Origin: Pelistega sp. | GTDB taxonomy: Bacteria; Pseudomonadota; Gammaproteobacteria; Burkholderiales; Burkholderiaceae_B | DNA length: 64,000 nucleotides | Assembly: GCA_030538255.1 (NCBI GenBank) | Contig: JAUNUI010000013.1 | Coordinates: 1 to 64,000 of the forward strand | Direction of reading: 5' to 3' | In this document: in pieces, positions 9,138-17,539 of the stretch | Numbering within the stretch: position 1 is the first letter of the stretch | Layout: each line of letters opens with the position of its first letter | Notes under the pieces: model-generated | Told to the model about the DNA's origin: nothing | Seen by the model: the letters and a program-made list of their open reading frames with translations, nothing else | Database searches by the model: none | Translations under genes and position numbers: made by a program

Positions 9138-9224
9138 CCGTGAGAGGGTTGTTTATTTACCGTGAGAGTGCTGTTAATTTATCACGAGAGGGCTGTTAAT
9201 TTACCGTGAGAGGACTTAAATTTA
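9138..9224. repeat. Four tandem copies of a 22-bp repeat
   Basis: Four adjacent units start at 9138, 9160, 9182 and 9204, with lengths 22, 22, 22 and 21 bp. Each begins with CCGTGAGAG or a close variant and ends with TTAATTTA or TTTATTTA. There are no spacers between units, so this is not a CRISPR array. The array lies between the serA terminator and the ddh promoter region. No protein reads through it. Confidence 0.92.
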
Positions 9225-9378
9225 ATTAAGCGCCTCATGTGTTTTGCTAAATCCTGATTCAGAAGATGGCTGAGATGATGCCTTCGGGCTGAAGCTAGCT
9301 AATTTAAAATCTGAGCACGCTGAGGGTTTATAATGAGTGCATTAAATCTTTAATCACTAATCTTACGGAGTAATTTTC

Positions 9379-10365
9379 ATGACTCAATCTATTCGTATCG
9401 GTATTGTTGGCTACGGCAATCTTGGTCGCGGTGTTGAAACGGCTATTGCTAAAAATCCTGATATGACGCTGATTGGCGTATTTACACGTCGTGATCCTGA
9501 TAGTGTGGAAACCTTGAGCGCGACTACACCGGTGTATTCGATGAGTCAATTGAGTGAGTTTCAAGATACGATCGATGTCATGATTCTGTGCGGTGGTTCG
9601 AAAGATGATTTACCGCAGCAGACCCCAGAGCTGGCCAAGATGTTCAATACCGTGGATAGTTTCGATACACACGCACGAATTCCTGAGTTTTATGCTGCCG
9701 TGGATGCGCAAGCTTCGGCACATCAGAAAACCGCCTTAATCAGTGCTGGTTGGGACCCAGGTATGTTCTCTATTAATCGCTTGTTGGGTGAGGCCTTATT
9801 ACCTGATGGCGAAACTTACACCTTCTGGGGCAAGGGTTTGAGCCAAGGTCACTCAGATGCAGTGCGTCGTGTCGAAGGTGTGAAGGCAGGAGTGCAATAT
9901 ACCATTCCTTCGCCTGAGGCGATTGAGCAAGTCCGCAGCGGTTCGCGACCTAGCTTAACAACCCGTCAGAAACATACACGTGAGTGCTTTGTGGTACTTA
10001 AAGAAGGTGCTAGCCAAGAGCAGGTTGAACAAACTATTAAGACCATGCCTGATTACTTCGCAGATTACGATACCACGGTTAATTTTATTGATGAGGTGAC
10101 ATTGGCTAAAGAACATAATGCCATGCCGCATGGTGGCTTTGTGATTCGTAGTGGCAATACGAGCGACGCGCATACGCAAGTGATTGAATATTCTTTACAA
10201 TTAAATGATAATCCAGGCTTTACGTCGAGCGTTTTAGTGGCTTATGCACGTGCGGTATATCGCTTAAATCAGCAAGGTCAGTACGGTGCGAAGACGGTGT
10301 TTGATGTGGCACCAGGCCTGCTTTCACCGAAGACCCCTGAGCAATTACGTAAAGAACTACTGTAA
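9379..10365 (+). CDS. ddh: meso-Diaminopimelate D-dehydrogenase
   Basis: This NADPH-linked enzyme converts tetrahydrodipicolinate plus ammonia to meso-diaminopimelate in one step, supplying lysine and peptidoglycan. The 328-residue protein is collinear with Corynebacterium glutamicum Ddh (about 320 residues): Rossmann motif GIVGYGNLGRGVE at residues 8-20, STGWDPGMFSINR-like ISAGWDPGMFSINR near 120, WGKGLSQGHSDAVRR near 150, CFVVLKEG near 200, MPHGGFVI near 250, and the VAPGLLSP ending. An AGGAG-like site (ACGGAG) precedes the ATG. It stands alone with its own terminator. The enzyme is restricted to scattered bacterial lineages, so it may replace or supplement the acylase pathway here. Confidence 0.95.
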   Translation: MTQSIRIGIVGYGNLGRGVETAIAKNPDMTLIGVFTRRDPDSVETLSATTPVYSMSQLSEFQDTIDVMILCGGSKDDLPQQTPELAKMFNTVDSFDTHARIPEFYAAVDAQASAHQKTALISAGWDPGMFSINRLLGEALLPDGETYTFWGKGLSQGHSDAVRRVEGVKAGVQYTIPSPEAIEQVRSGSRPSLTTRQKHTRECFVVLKEGASQEQVEQTIKTMPDYFADYDTTVNFIDEVTLAKEHNAMPHGGFVIRSGNTSDAHTQVIEYSLQLNDNPGFTSSVLVAYARAVYRLNQQGQYGAKTVFDVAPGLLSPKTPEQLRKELL

Positions 10366-10380
10366 CTTAGCGCTTACAAT

Positions 10381-10410
10381 ACTCCTCAGTAAATACGGCG
10401 AGGAGTTTTC
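10381..10410 (+). terminator. Rho-independent terminator of ddh
   Basis: ACTCCTC (10381-10387) pairs with GAGGAGT (10400-10406) across a 12-nt loop and is followed by TTTC. The T tract is short, but position and stem strength fit termination 16 nt after the ddh stop. Confidence 0.7.
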
Positions 10411-10927
10411 TCACTGAGCTAAAAAACTTTAGGCTGAATTCTGCACCTGCAGGCTTCGGCCTTATTTTTTGCTTTGATGCAATAGGGATGACGAAGATAA
10501 GTAATCGAGGGTGGTCAATGGCAGTAATGAGCATTTTTGGATTGCTTGTTAAGTGTTCGCTAAGGGAAGAGCTTTGCGCTACGAGAGCTAGGGATAAATG
10601 TAAGGGTCAGTGATAGGAGTAAATGTGAAGGATAAGTGTGAAGGATAGGGAGTTGGGCTATCTAATTGAGCCAAAATACTAAAGTATGTTGCATGTCAAG
10701 GTAATTAGGGAATTTACTAGGCAAGGCATGAGGTAGCGTTGCGAAGAGAGTGAACTGGACGTAGAGTGAGTAATAATAAGGCTTTTATAGAATTTTGATG
10801 GCAACTTCAGTTTTACTGAATAGGGTCGTAAGTAAATCAGAATACTCATAAATCTTCGGGAAATATATGATTTATCAATAGAAATTTAATTGAGTTCACA
10901 TAGTATTCAAAGAATTAGGAGACATAC
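10411..10927. other. Gene-free gap with weak repeats
   Basis: The gap of about 515 bp holds no supported gene. Around 10593-10650 there are several loosely repeated blocks of the form GATAAATGTAAGG / GATAAGTGTGAAG / GATAGGGAG, weaker than the other tandem arrays in the window. The promoter of the thiolase operon must lie toward the right end. Confidence 0.45.
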
Positions 10928-12109
10928 GTGCAACAAGCGGTAATTATTGATGCCATTCGCAGTCCGATTGGGCGCTCTAAAGAGGGGGGCGCCTTAACCC
11001 AAGTGCATCCAGTTGATTTACTGGCGCAACTCTTAAAAGGCCTTGTAGAACGTAACAAACTTGATCCTGCCTTAGTTGAGGATGTGATTACAGGCTGCGT
11101 AAGTCAAAGCGGTGAGCAGTCAGGAACACCAGGTCGCTTTGCTTGGTTGGCGGCAGGCTTTCCTGAGCATGTTCCATCTACGACGATTGATCGTAAATGT
11201 GGCTCAAGCCAACAAGCGGTGCATTTCGCAGCACAAGGGATTATGGCGGGTGCTTACGATATCGTGATTGCATGTGGTATTGAGTCTATGAGTCGCATTC
11301 CGATGGGAAGTTCGCGTGGAGATAAGGACCCCTTTGGCCAGATGGCGAATGAGCGTTACGCTCCGGGTTTAGTATCACAAGGAATCGCATCAGAATTGGT
11401 GGCGGCGAAATATGATTTATCACGCCAAGAGATGGATGAATATAGCGCGCGTTCGCATGCACGTGCTGACCATGCACAGCAAACAGGTCAATTTGATCGT
11501 GAAATCTACCCCATTCATACACCTAACGGTGTGGTGAATAAGGATGAGACGATTCGTGCCGGGACAACGGCAGAGAAGCTTGGCGGCTTAAAAGCCTCAT
11601 TCGAGAACGCTGCCCTCAAAGAGCGATTTCCACAAATTAATTGGAGTGTGACGGCAGGTAATGCCTCGCAGATCAGCGATGGTGCGGCAGCCATGCTCAT
11701 TATGAGTCAAAGAATGGCCGACAAATTAGGTCTTAAAGCACGTGCTCGTTTTGTTGCTTTTGATGTGATTGGTGATGACCCCTTGCTGATGTTGACTGCA
11801 CCGATTGCCTCGAGTAAGCGCGCTATCGAGAAAAGTGGTTTGAGTAAAGATGATATCGATCATTATGAAGTGAACGAGGCTTTTGCCACCGTGCCACTAG
11901 CCTGGCAGAAAGAACTTGATGTGAGTGATGAAAAACTCAATCCTCGTGGTGGCTCAATTGCCTTAGGGCATCCACTGGGCGCCTCAGGTGTGCGCATTAT
12001 GACCACGCTTTTACATGCACTCGAAGATAATAATCAACGCTATGGTTTGCAAACCATGTGCGAAGCCGGTGGTATGGCCAATACGACGATTATTGAGTGC
12101 TTAGCCTAA
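10928..12109 (+). CDS. Acetyl-CoA C-acyltransferase (thiolase)
   Basis: A 393-residue thiolase that cleaves 3-ketoacyl-CoA with CoA, the last step of beta-oxidation. The acyl-accepting cysteine is C91 in DRKCGSSQQA; the other catalytic groups are in GHPLGASG (H348) and CEAGGMAN (C378), all present. The start is GTG, preceded by TAGGAGA at a good distance. The CGSSQQA form is typical of the catabolic, broad-substrate thiolase branch rather than the PHB biosynthetic branch. The next gene, an HSD10-like dehydrogenase, follows after 28 nt and would supply the 3-ketoacyl-CoA substrate. Confidence 0.93.
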   Translation: MQQAVIIDAIRSPIGRSKEGGALTQVHPVDLLAQLLKGLVERNKLDPALVEDVITGCVSQSGEQSGTPGRFAWLAAGFPEHVPSTTIDRKCGSSQQAVHFAAQGIMAGAYDIVIACGIESMSRIPMGSSRGDKDPFGQMANERYAPGLVSQGIASELVAAKYDLSRQEMDEYSARSHARADHAQQTGQFDREIYPIHTPNGVVNKDETIRAGTTAEKLGGLKASFENAALKERFPQINWSVTAGNASQISDGAAAMLIMSQRMADKLGLKARARFVAFDVIGDDPLLMLTAPIASSKRAIEKSGLSKDDIDHYEVNEAFATVPLAWQKELDVSDEKLNPRGGSIALGHPLGASGVRIMTTLLHALEDNNQRYGLQTMCEAGGMANTTIIECLA

Positions 12110-12137
12110 ATTAACTTTATAAATTGGAGATAAATCA

Positions 12138-12902
12138 ATGCAGTTAAGTCAAGAAATGAGCGCGCTTGTCACTGGAGGTGGCTCTGGTCTAGGTTTAGCG
12201 ACCACCGAAAAATTAGTCGCTAAGGGTGTCCATGTTGTCGTGGCTGATTACGCCGATAAAAAACAAGAGTTAGCCGATCAGTTTGGCGATAAGGTGACGT
12301 ATATCAAAGCCGATGTCACTCAAGCAGAACAAGTTGAGGAGGCTGTTGCCGCCGCAGTGAAAGTGGCCCCCCTACGTGCGTTAGTCAATTGTGCCGGTTA
12401 TGGTGGTGCTATTCGTATCGTTGATCGTGATGGCAACCCTGGCGAGTTGGAGAAGTTTGAAAGCATTATTCGCGTCAATATTATTGGTAGCTACAATGCG
12501 CTTCGCTTTGCTGCTGCAGCAATGGCTAAAAATGAGCTGATTGATGGCGAGCGTGGGGCATGTGTACTCACCGCATCCGTAGCGGCCTACGAGGGGCAGA
12601 TTGGGCAAATTGCTTACTCAGCTGGTAAAGCAGGCATTGTGGGCATGACTTTAGTGGCCGCACGTGATCTTGCGACCAAAAATATTCGCGTGAACACCAT
12701 TGCCCCAGGTTTGTTTGATACGCCTTTATTAGCACGCTTACCTCAAGAGGTACGTGATTCATTAGGAGCAATGACACCGAATCCAGCGCGCTTAGGTATT
12801 CCTCCTGAGTTCGCAGAATTAGCCGTGCACATGTTAGAGAATGCTTATCTGAACGGTGAAACTATTCGTCTTGATGGTGCAATTCGCATGGCACCACGCT
12901 AA
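12138..12902 (+). CDS. 3-Hydroxyacyl-CoA dehydrogenase, short-chain (HSD10-like)
   Basis: A 254-residue short-chain dehydrogenase/reductase. The NAD motif TGGGSGLG is at residues 12-19, the NCAG-type block at about 84-87, and the catalytic triad is S147, Y160 and K164 (YSAGK). The C-terminal half strongly resembles mitochondrial HSD17B10: IRVNTIAPGLFDTPLL and the final GETIRLDGAIRMAPR. That family oxidises 3-hydroxy- and 2-methyl-3-hydroxyacyl-CoA with NAD. It is translated just behind the thiolase, so the two form the last two steps of a beta-oxidation spiral. The preference for branched 2-methyl substrates is inferred from the HSD10 resemblance and the nearby methylacyl-CoA racemase. Confidence 0.92.
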   Translation: MQLSQEMSALVTGGGSGLGLATTEKLVAKGVHVVVADYADKKQELADQFGDKVTYIKADVTQAEQVEEAVAAAVKVAPLRALVNCAGYGGAIRIVDRDGNPGELEKFESIIRVNIIGSYNALRFAAAAMAKNELIDGERGACVLTASVAAYEGQIGQIAYSAGKAGIVGMTLVAARDLATKNIRVNTIAPGLFDTPLLARLPQEVRDSLGAMTPNPARLGIPPEFAELAVHMLENAYLNGETIRLDGAIRMAPR

Positions 12903-13163
12903 GACATAAAACCTAAAGCACTGTGCCAATACCGTATCAGATTTTGGAGGAAATCCTTGGCACAGCTCGCTCTCGATCACTAGAAAACATCAACAATTGA
13001 GCATCGTGTAGAGAAAACATATTCGGCTTATAGCGTGATCATCAATGGGTAAATCAATGATGAGTGCAGTGTTATAAATTATATATTTTAAGATAAAAAG
13101 CCAATCATATTAAATCAAATATAAACATCACTTGATTAATAGACATAGGCTTAAGGAGACATT

Positions 13164-14156
13164 ATGAAGAGGATTTCAAGAAGAGGCCTAATGGCGACCA
13201 TGTTAGGCGTATGTTTTGCGGCATTAAGCTTACATGCACCTATAGCTCAGGCACAGAATCAATACCCCAATCAAGCGATTCGCGTGGTAATTCCCTATCC
13301 TCCAGGCGGCGGTACGGACACCATTGGGCGCTTAATCGGTGTTGAGCTGAGCAAAGAATTAGACACCATGGTTTGGGCTGATAATAAACCAGGAGCAAGT
13401 GGCACCATTGGCAATAATATTGTCGCTAAGGCTGACCCTGATGGTTATACGGTTTTACTGGGTATTACGGCCTTAGTACAAGCGCCTTGGCTGTATAAAA
13501 ATCTTCCTTATGATGTATCGACAGATTTAAAACCCGTTTCACAAGTGGCACGTTCATCAGATGTGTTTGTCGTAAAAAGCGATCTGCCTGTCAACACAAT
13601 GGCTGAGTTTATCGATTTGGTGAAGAAAAATCCGGGTAAATATTCTTATGGTTCATATGGTAATGGCACCTCATCACATATTCATGGGGAGCAATTCAAA
13701 CTTATCAATCAGATTGATTTGATGCATGTGCCATATCGTGGATCCGGTCCTGAGGTAGCGGCGATGCTGGGTGGGGAGCTGACGGCAGCTTTTATCGATA
13801 TTACCGCAATTAGCCCACATTTAAAATCAGATAAATTCAAAATTTTAGGTGTTACGGGTGCGGAACGTCTGCGTTCATTGCCTGAGACGCAAACCTTCAA
13901 AGAAATGGGTATGGATGGCTTTGAGTCGAATGGTTGGTTTGGCTTTTTCGTGCCCGCTAAGACGCCTGATGCTGTGGTTAATGTATTAAGTGACAAAATC
14001 CAGAAAATTATGCAGCTGCCACACGTTAATGGTCGCTTAACAGATATGGGTCTGCGCCCTGTGGGGAATAGTGCTAGTGAGTTTACGCAAATCATCCAAC
14101 GTGACTTAGCAAACTATGGCAAAACCATTGAAGCTACCAAAATTAAGATTGATTAA
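13164..14156 (+). CDS. Bug-family (TTT) periplasmic solute receptor, copy 1
   Basis: A 330-residue periplasmic binding protein of the Bug family, which captures carboxylates for tripartite tricarboxylate transporters. The signal peptide carries twin arginines (SRRGLMA) and ends AQAQ near residue 31. The family starts directly after it: YPNQAIRVVIPYPPGGGTD, then the ligand loop GSYGNGTSSHIHGEQ near residue 168. An AAGGAG site precedes the ATG. A close paralogue follows 107 nt downstream. No TctA or TctB membrane subunit is present in the window, so the permease partner must be elsewhere or the protein acts as a sensor or scavenger. Ligand unknown; context suggests a fatty or aromatic acid. Confidence 0.92.
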   Translation: MKRISRRGLMATMLGVCFAALSLHAPIAQAQNQYPNQAIRVVIPYPPGGGTDTIGRLIGVELSKELDTMVWADNKPGASGTIGNNIVAKADPDGYTVLLGITALVQAPWLYKNLPYDVSTDLKPVSQVARSSDVFVVKSDLPVNTMAEFIDLVKKNPGKYSYGSYGNGTSSHIHGEQFKLINQIDLMHVPYRGSGPEVAAMLGGELTAAFIDITAISPHLKSDKFKILGVTGAERLRSLPETQTFKEMGMDGFESNGWFGFFVPAKTPDAVVNVLSDKIQKIMQLPHVNGRLTDMGLRPVGNSASEFTQIIQRDLANYGKTIEATKIKID

Positions 14157-14263
14157 TCAGACCAGATAAGCGGATTTATGCCATCGAATAGGGACGGTTT
14201 TAAGTTCGCTCAAAAATTGAACGCACAAATTGCATAGATTTGCAAGAACACGAAGAGACAAAT

Positions 14264-15271
14264 ATGTTAAGAATAAACCGTAGAACAGTCTTAGGGAGTT
14301 TGCTTAGCTGCTTATTACCCATCCTAAGTATGACATCAATCGCACATGCGCAAACCGAAGTGCAATCTACATCCACTTATCCAAATCAGGCGATTCGTGT
14401 GGTGGTGCCAGGACCACCAGGTGGTGCGACGGACATTATTACGCGTCTCGTCAGTGCCGAGTTGAGTAAAGAGATTGGGCAGAATGTTTGGGTGGATAAT
14501 AAACCAGGGGCAAGTGCTACGATTGGGAATAATATTGTCGCTAAAGCCGACCCCGATGGTTATACCTTGTTGTTAACCTTCACCGCCATTGTCCAAGCGC
14601 CTTGGCTCTATAAAAATCTACCCTATGACGGTTTAAAGGATCTCGTGCCTATTACACAAATTGCGCGCTCATCAGATTTATTTTTGGTGAACAGTAAATT
14701 GGGTGTGAATAGTTTCGAAGAATTTATTGCGCTCGCTCAGAAAAATCCAGGTAAGTATAGCTATGGTTCGTATGGTAATGGGACCTCATCACATATTCAT
14801 GGCGAACAATTAAAGCGGATTAAGAATATTGATATGACCCATATCCCTTATCGAGGCGCAAACCCAGCATTACAAGCCTTATTAGCAGGAGATTTGAGTG
14901 CCGCCTTTATTGATATCACGACAATGACTGCTTACTTAGACTCAGACAAATTTAAGGTGCTAGCAGTGACTGGTAGTGATCGCTTAAAGCCCTTACCGAA
15001 TGTGCGAACATTCACCGAAATTGGACTGGAGGGCTATACCTCGAATGGTTGGTTAGGTATTTTTGCGCCAGCCAATACGCCGCCTGAAGTTTTGAACTTT
15101 TTAAGCGAGAAGTTACAGAAAGTCATGCAACAAGCAGCCGTAGTGCAACGTATTGCGGACTTTAGTTTGCGCCAAGTGAGTAATACTCCCGAAGAATTTA
15201 AGAAAATTCTCTTAGAAGATTATGAGAACTATGGTCAGATTATTAAGGCGGCCAATTTAAGAATTGATTAG
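14264..15271 (+). CDS. Bug-family (TTT) periplasmic solute receptor, copy 2
   Basis: A 335-residue Bug receptor clearly duplicated from its upstream neighbour: both share NNIVAKADPDGYT, QAPWLYKNLPYD, NPGKYSYGSYGNGTSSHIHG and an ending in R/K-I-D. The ATG at 14264 gives a twin-arginine signal peptide (NRRTVLGSLL) cut after AHA; an earlier TTG at 14240 is less likely. Changes cluster around the ligand pocket (PYPPGGGTD in copy 1 against PGPPGGATD here), which suggests a different ligand. A tandem-repeat array begins shortly after its stop codon. Confidence 0.92.
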   Translation: MLRINRRTVLGSLLSCLLPILSMTSIAHAQTEVQSTSTYPNQAIRVVVPGPPGGATDIITRLVSAELSKEIGQNVWVDNKPGASATIGNNIVAKADPDGYTLLLTFTAIVQAPWLYKNLPYDGLKDLVPITQIARSSDLFLVNSKLGVNSFEEFIALAQKNPGKYSYGSYGNGTSSHIHGEQLKRIKNIDMTHIPYRGANPALQALLAGDLSAAFIDITTMTAYLDSDKFKVLAVTGSDRLKPLPNVRTFTEIGLEGYTSNGWLGIFAPANTPPEVLNFLSEKLQKVMQQAAVVQRIADFSLRQVSNTPEEFKKILLEDYENYGQIIKAANLRID

Positions 15272-15288
15272 TTAAGCTTAACAGCTTG

Positions 15289-15449
15289 CTGATAACTGAT
15301 AGTTTATCGTTAATTGACGACTTTCTGATGGTAGACAGTTAATCATTAATTGAGGACTTGCTAATAATTCATGATTAATTGGCAAGTGCCTGATGGAGAA
15401 CAGTCAATCATTAATTGAGGGTTTGCTAATGATTGATAGTTACTAATTG
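15289..15449. repeat. About five degenerate copies of a 36-bp repeat
   Basis: Units begin at 15289, 15325, 15361, 15390 and 15426. Units 1, 2 and 4 are 36 bp (CTGAT...TTAATTGAGGACTTG type), unit 3 is shortened to 29 bp, and unit 5 is partial. The sequence around the stop codon of the preceding receptor gene (AATTGATTAG...CAGCTTG) is loosely similar to the unit end, so the array may have grown out of the gene's 3' end. No gene lies between 15272 and 15608. Confidence 0.85.
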
Positions 15450-15608
15450 GCAAGCAGTTAAGGATGAACAGCTTACCGTTACCGACGATCACTACAAGGC
15501 TTGGGTAGCCGATTCAGCCTAAGCCTAGTAGCTGAGATAAGTTGATAATGCTAGGTAGAAAGACAATACGTGTATCGATACTCAATATACTGAGCAAAAG
15601 GAAATAAA

Positions 15609-17282
15609 GTGCAAGACAAGTTAAGTCCTTATTGGCCTAAAGGCATACCCAAGCATATTCATGTGCCACGTGTAACCTTGCCTCACTATTTACATACTTC
15701 AGCACAACGCTATCCCGATAAAACAGCGATTATCTTCTGTGAAAATACGTTTACATTTTCACAGCTTAAGGGGTATGTGGATAGTATGGCGGCTTATTTG
15801 CAGCAGGTTTTAGGTGTGAGTAAAGGCGAGCGGATCTTACTATTTAGCCAAAATAGTCCGCAATTTGTCATTGCCTATTATGCAGCCTTAAGTATTGGTG
15901 CCGTGATTGTGCCGGTGAATGCGATGTGTACCACAGATGAAGTGCGTTATTTTATGCAGAATAGTGGTGCGCGCTATGCTTTCGTTGCTCGTGATTTAGT
16001 CGAGCAGGTATTACCATGCATGCAGGCAGATACCGCAGAAGGCTTAAAGCATATTGTGGTGCATCAGTATAAAGATATCTTAAGTCATGTAGATAGTGAA
16101 GAGATTCCAAGCTTTATTAAAGCGGACTATCCAGTCATTGAACAAGCGGATATTCACGATTTCCAAGAGATTCTCAATCAGCGCGCCTATCAAGCTGAGC
16201 CTGTTGAAACTTCACCCGATGATTTCTGTGTCTTACCCTATACATCGGGTACTACGGGTAAATCTAAGGGCTGTATTCATACGCACGCCACCATGTTGGC
16301 CTCGGTCTATGCGTCTACGATGTGGCGTAATATGCATTCTGAAACTGTGATTTTATCGGTGGCACCGATGTTTCATATGCTCGGCATGCAAAATGCCATG
16401 AATATCCCTATCTTCTTAGGAGCAACGGTGATTATGATGCCACGTTGGAATGCGGGTCAGGCGGTTAAACTAACCGCTAAACATCGTGTTTCAGCCTGGA
16501 CGGCGCCACCGGCTATGGTGCTGGATTTCTTCTCGCATCCTGAGGCGAAAGAGGCTGATCTTTCAAGTCTAAATTTACTCACAGGTGGTGGGGCTGCCAT
16601 GGCTGAGTCAGTTGCTTTAATGTTAAAAGAGCGTTTCGGTATTGTGTATAACGAAGGTTATGGCATGACAGAAACCGCATCATTCTTGCATTGCAATCCC
16701 TTGAGTTATGCTAAGCGGCAGTGCCTAGGGATGGAAACCCAAGATGTCGAGAGTCGCATTGTTGACCCGAATAGTTTAGAAGAATTACCGCGGGGCGAGG
16801 TCGGTGAGTTAGTCACTAGCGGTTCGCAATTAATGCTGGGCTATTGGGACAATCCAGAGGCGAACCAAGAGTCTTTCTTTGAGCGTGATGGTAAGCGCTT
16901 TTTCCGTACCGGGGATTTAGCACGAATTGATGAAGATGGCTACTTCTTTATGGCAGATCGTCTTAAGCGCATGATCAATGTCTCGGGTTATAAGGTTTGG
17001 CCAACAGAGGTGGAGAATACCATGTATGCCCATCCCGCGATTCAGGAAGTGTGTATTGTCGGTGTGCGAGATGAGAAGCAGGGCGAACAAGTGAAAGCTC
17101 TTGTCGTGCTCAAAGAAGGCGAAGATGTTGAGGCACAGGAGATCATTGCTTGGGCACGAGAGCATATGGCGGTCTATAAAGCTCCACGTAGTGTCGAGTT
17201 TTTCGATGAATTACCGAAGTCGAATACGGGCAAAATTATGTGGCGTAAATTACAAGATGATCAGAATGCCAAATTGGCCTGA
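15609..17282 (+). CDS. AMP-forming acyl-CoA ligase
   Basis: A 557-residue adenylate-forming enzyme that activates a carboxylic acid with ATP and CoA. The P-loop-like motif YTSGTTGKSKG is near residue 213, GYGMTE near 351, FRTGDLARIDEDGYF near 434 and the catalytic lysine motif KSNTGKIMWRKL at the C-terminus near 538. The start is GTG after AAAGGAAATAAA. It sits between two Bug receptors and an acyl-CoA dehydrogenase, so the acid captured in the periplasm is plausibly activated here and then oxidised. Chain length or ring specificity cannot be read from sequence. All catalytic motifs are intact. Confidence 0.92.
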   Translation: MQDKLSPYWPKGIPKHIHVPRVTLPHYLHTSAQRYPDKTAIIFCENTFTFSQLKGYVDSMAAYLQQVLGVSKGERILLFSQNSPQFVIAYYAALSIGAVIVPVNAMCTTDEVRYFMQNSGARYAFVARDLVEQVLPCMQADTAEGLKHIVVHQYKDILSHVDSEEIPSFIKADYPVIEQADIHDFQEILNQRAYQAEPVETSPDDFCVLPYTSGTTGKSKGCIHTHATMLASVYASTMWRNMHSETVILSVAPMFHMLGMQNAMNIPIFLGATVIMMPRWNAGQAVKLTAKHRVSAWTAPPAMVLDFFSHPEAKEADLSSLNLLTGGGAAMAESVALMLKERFGIVYNEGYGMTETASFLHCNPLSYAKRQCLGMETQDVESRIVDPNSLEELPRGEVGELVTSGSQLMLGYWDNPEANQESFFERDGKRFFRTGDLARIDEDGYFFMADRLKRMINVSGYKVWPTEVENTMYAHPAIQEVCIVGVRDEKQGEQVKALVVLKEGEDVEAQEIIAWAREHMAVYKAPRSVEFFDELPKSNTGKIMWRKLQDDQNAKLA

Positions 17283-17539
17283 TGCTCTTAACAAACCAAA
17301 GAACGACGATGATATAGCAGAGTATAAATCCAAGAGTGTTAGGGCATAATGTGCCGCTCAGGATAGTGCGAATGTCAGTCAGCCTTAGCTTAGTCGTATG
17401 CCGTAGTTTTAACTAAGTGAGTGGTGAATGATGGGTTTTGAAACAGCTACATTCACAGCGATTGATGAAGAATAATTCAACATATTTATCATCAATATGA
17501 AAAGATTTAAATTTAATTTACTATGTAAGGAGTGCTCAG

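Noticed and set aside
9138..9224. CRISPR array
   Set aside because: Units are directly adjacent, with no unique spacers, and no cas genes are in the window. The same reasoning applies to all other tandem arrays here.
12920..12963. Inverted repeat GTGCCAA / TTGGCAC after the HSD10-like gene
   Set aside because: The arms are 30 nt apart, there is no T tract, and the stem is short. Not enough for a terminator or operator call.
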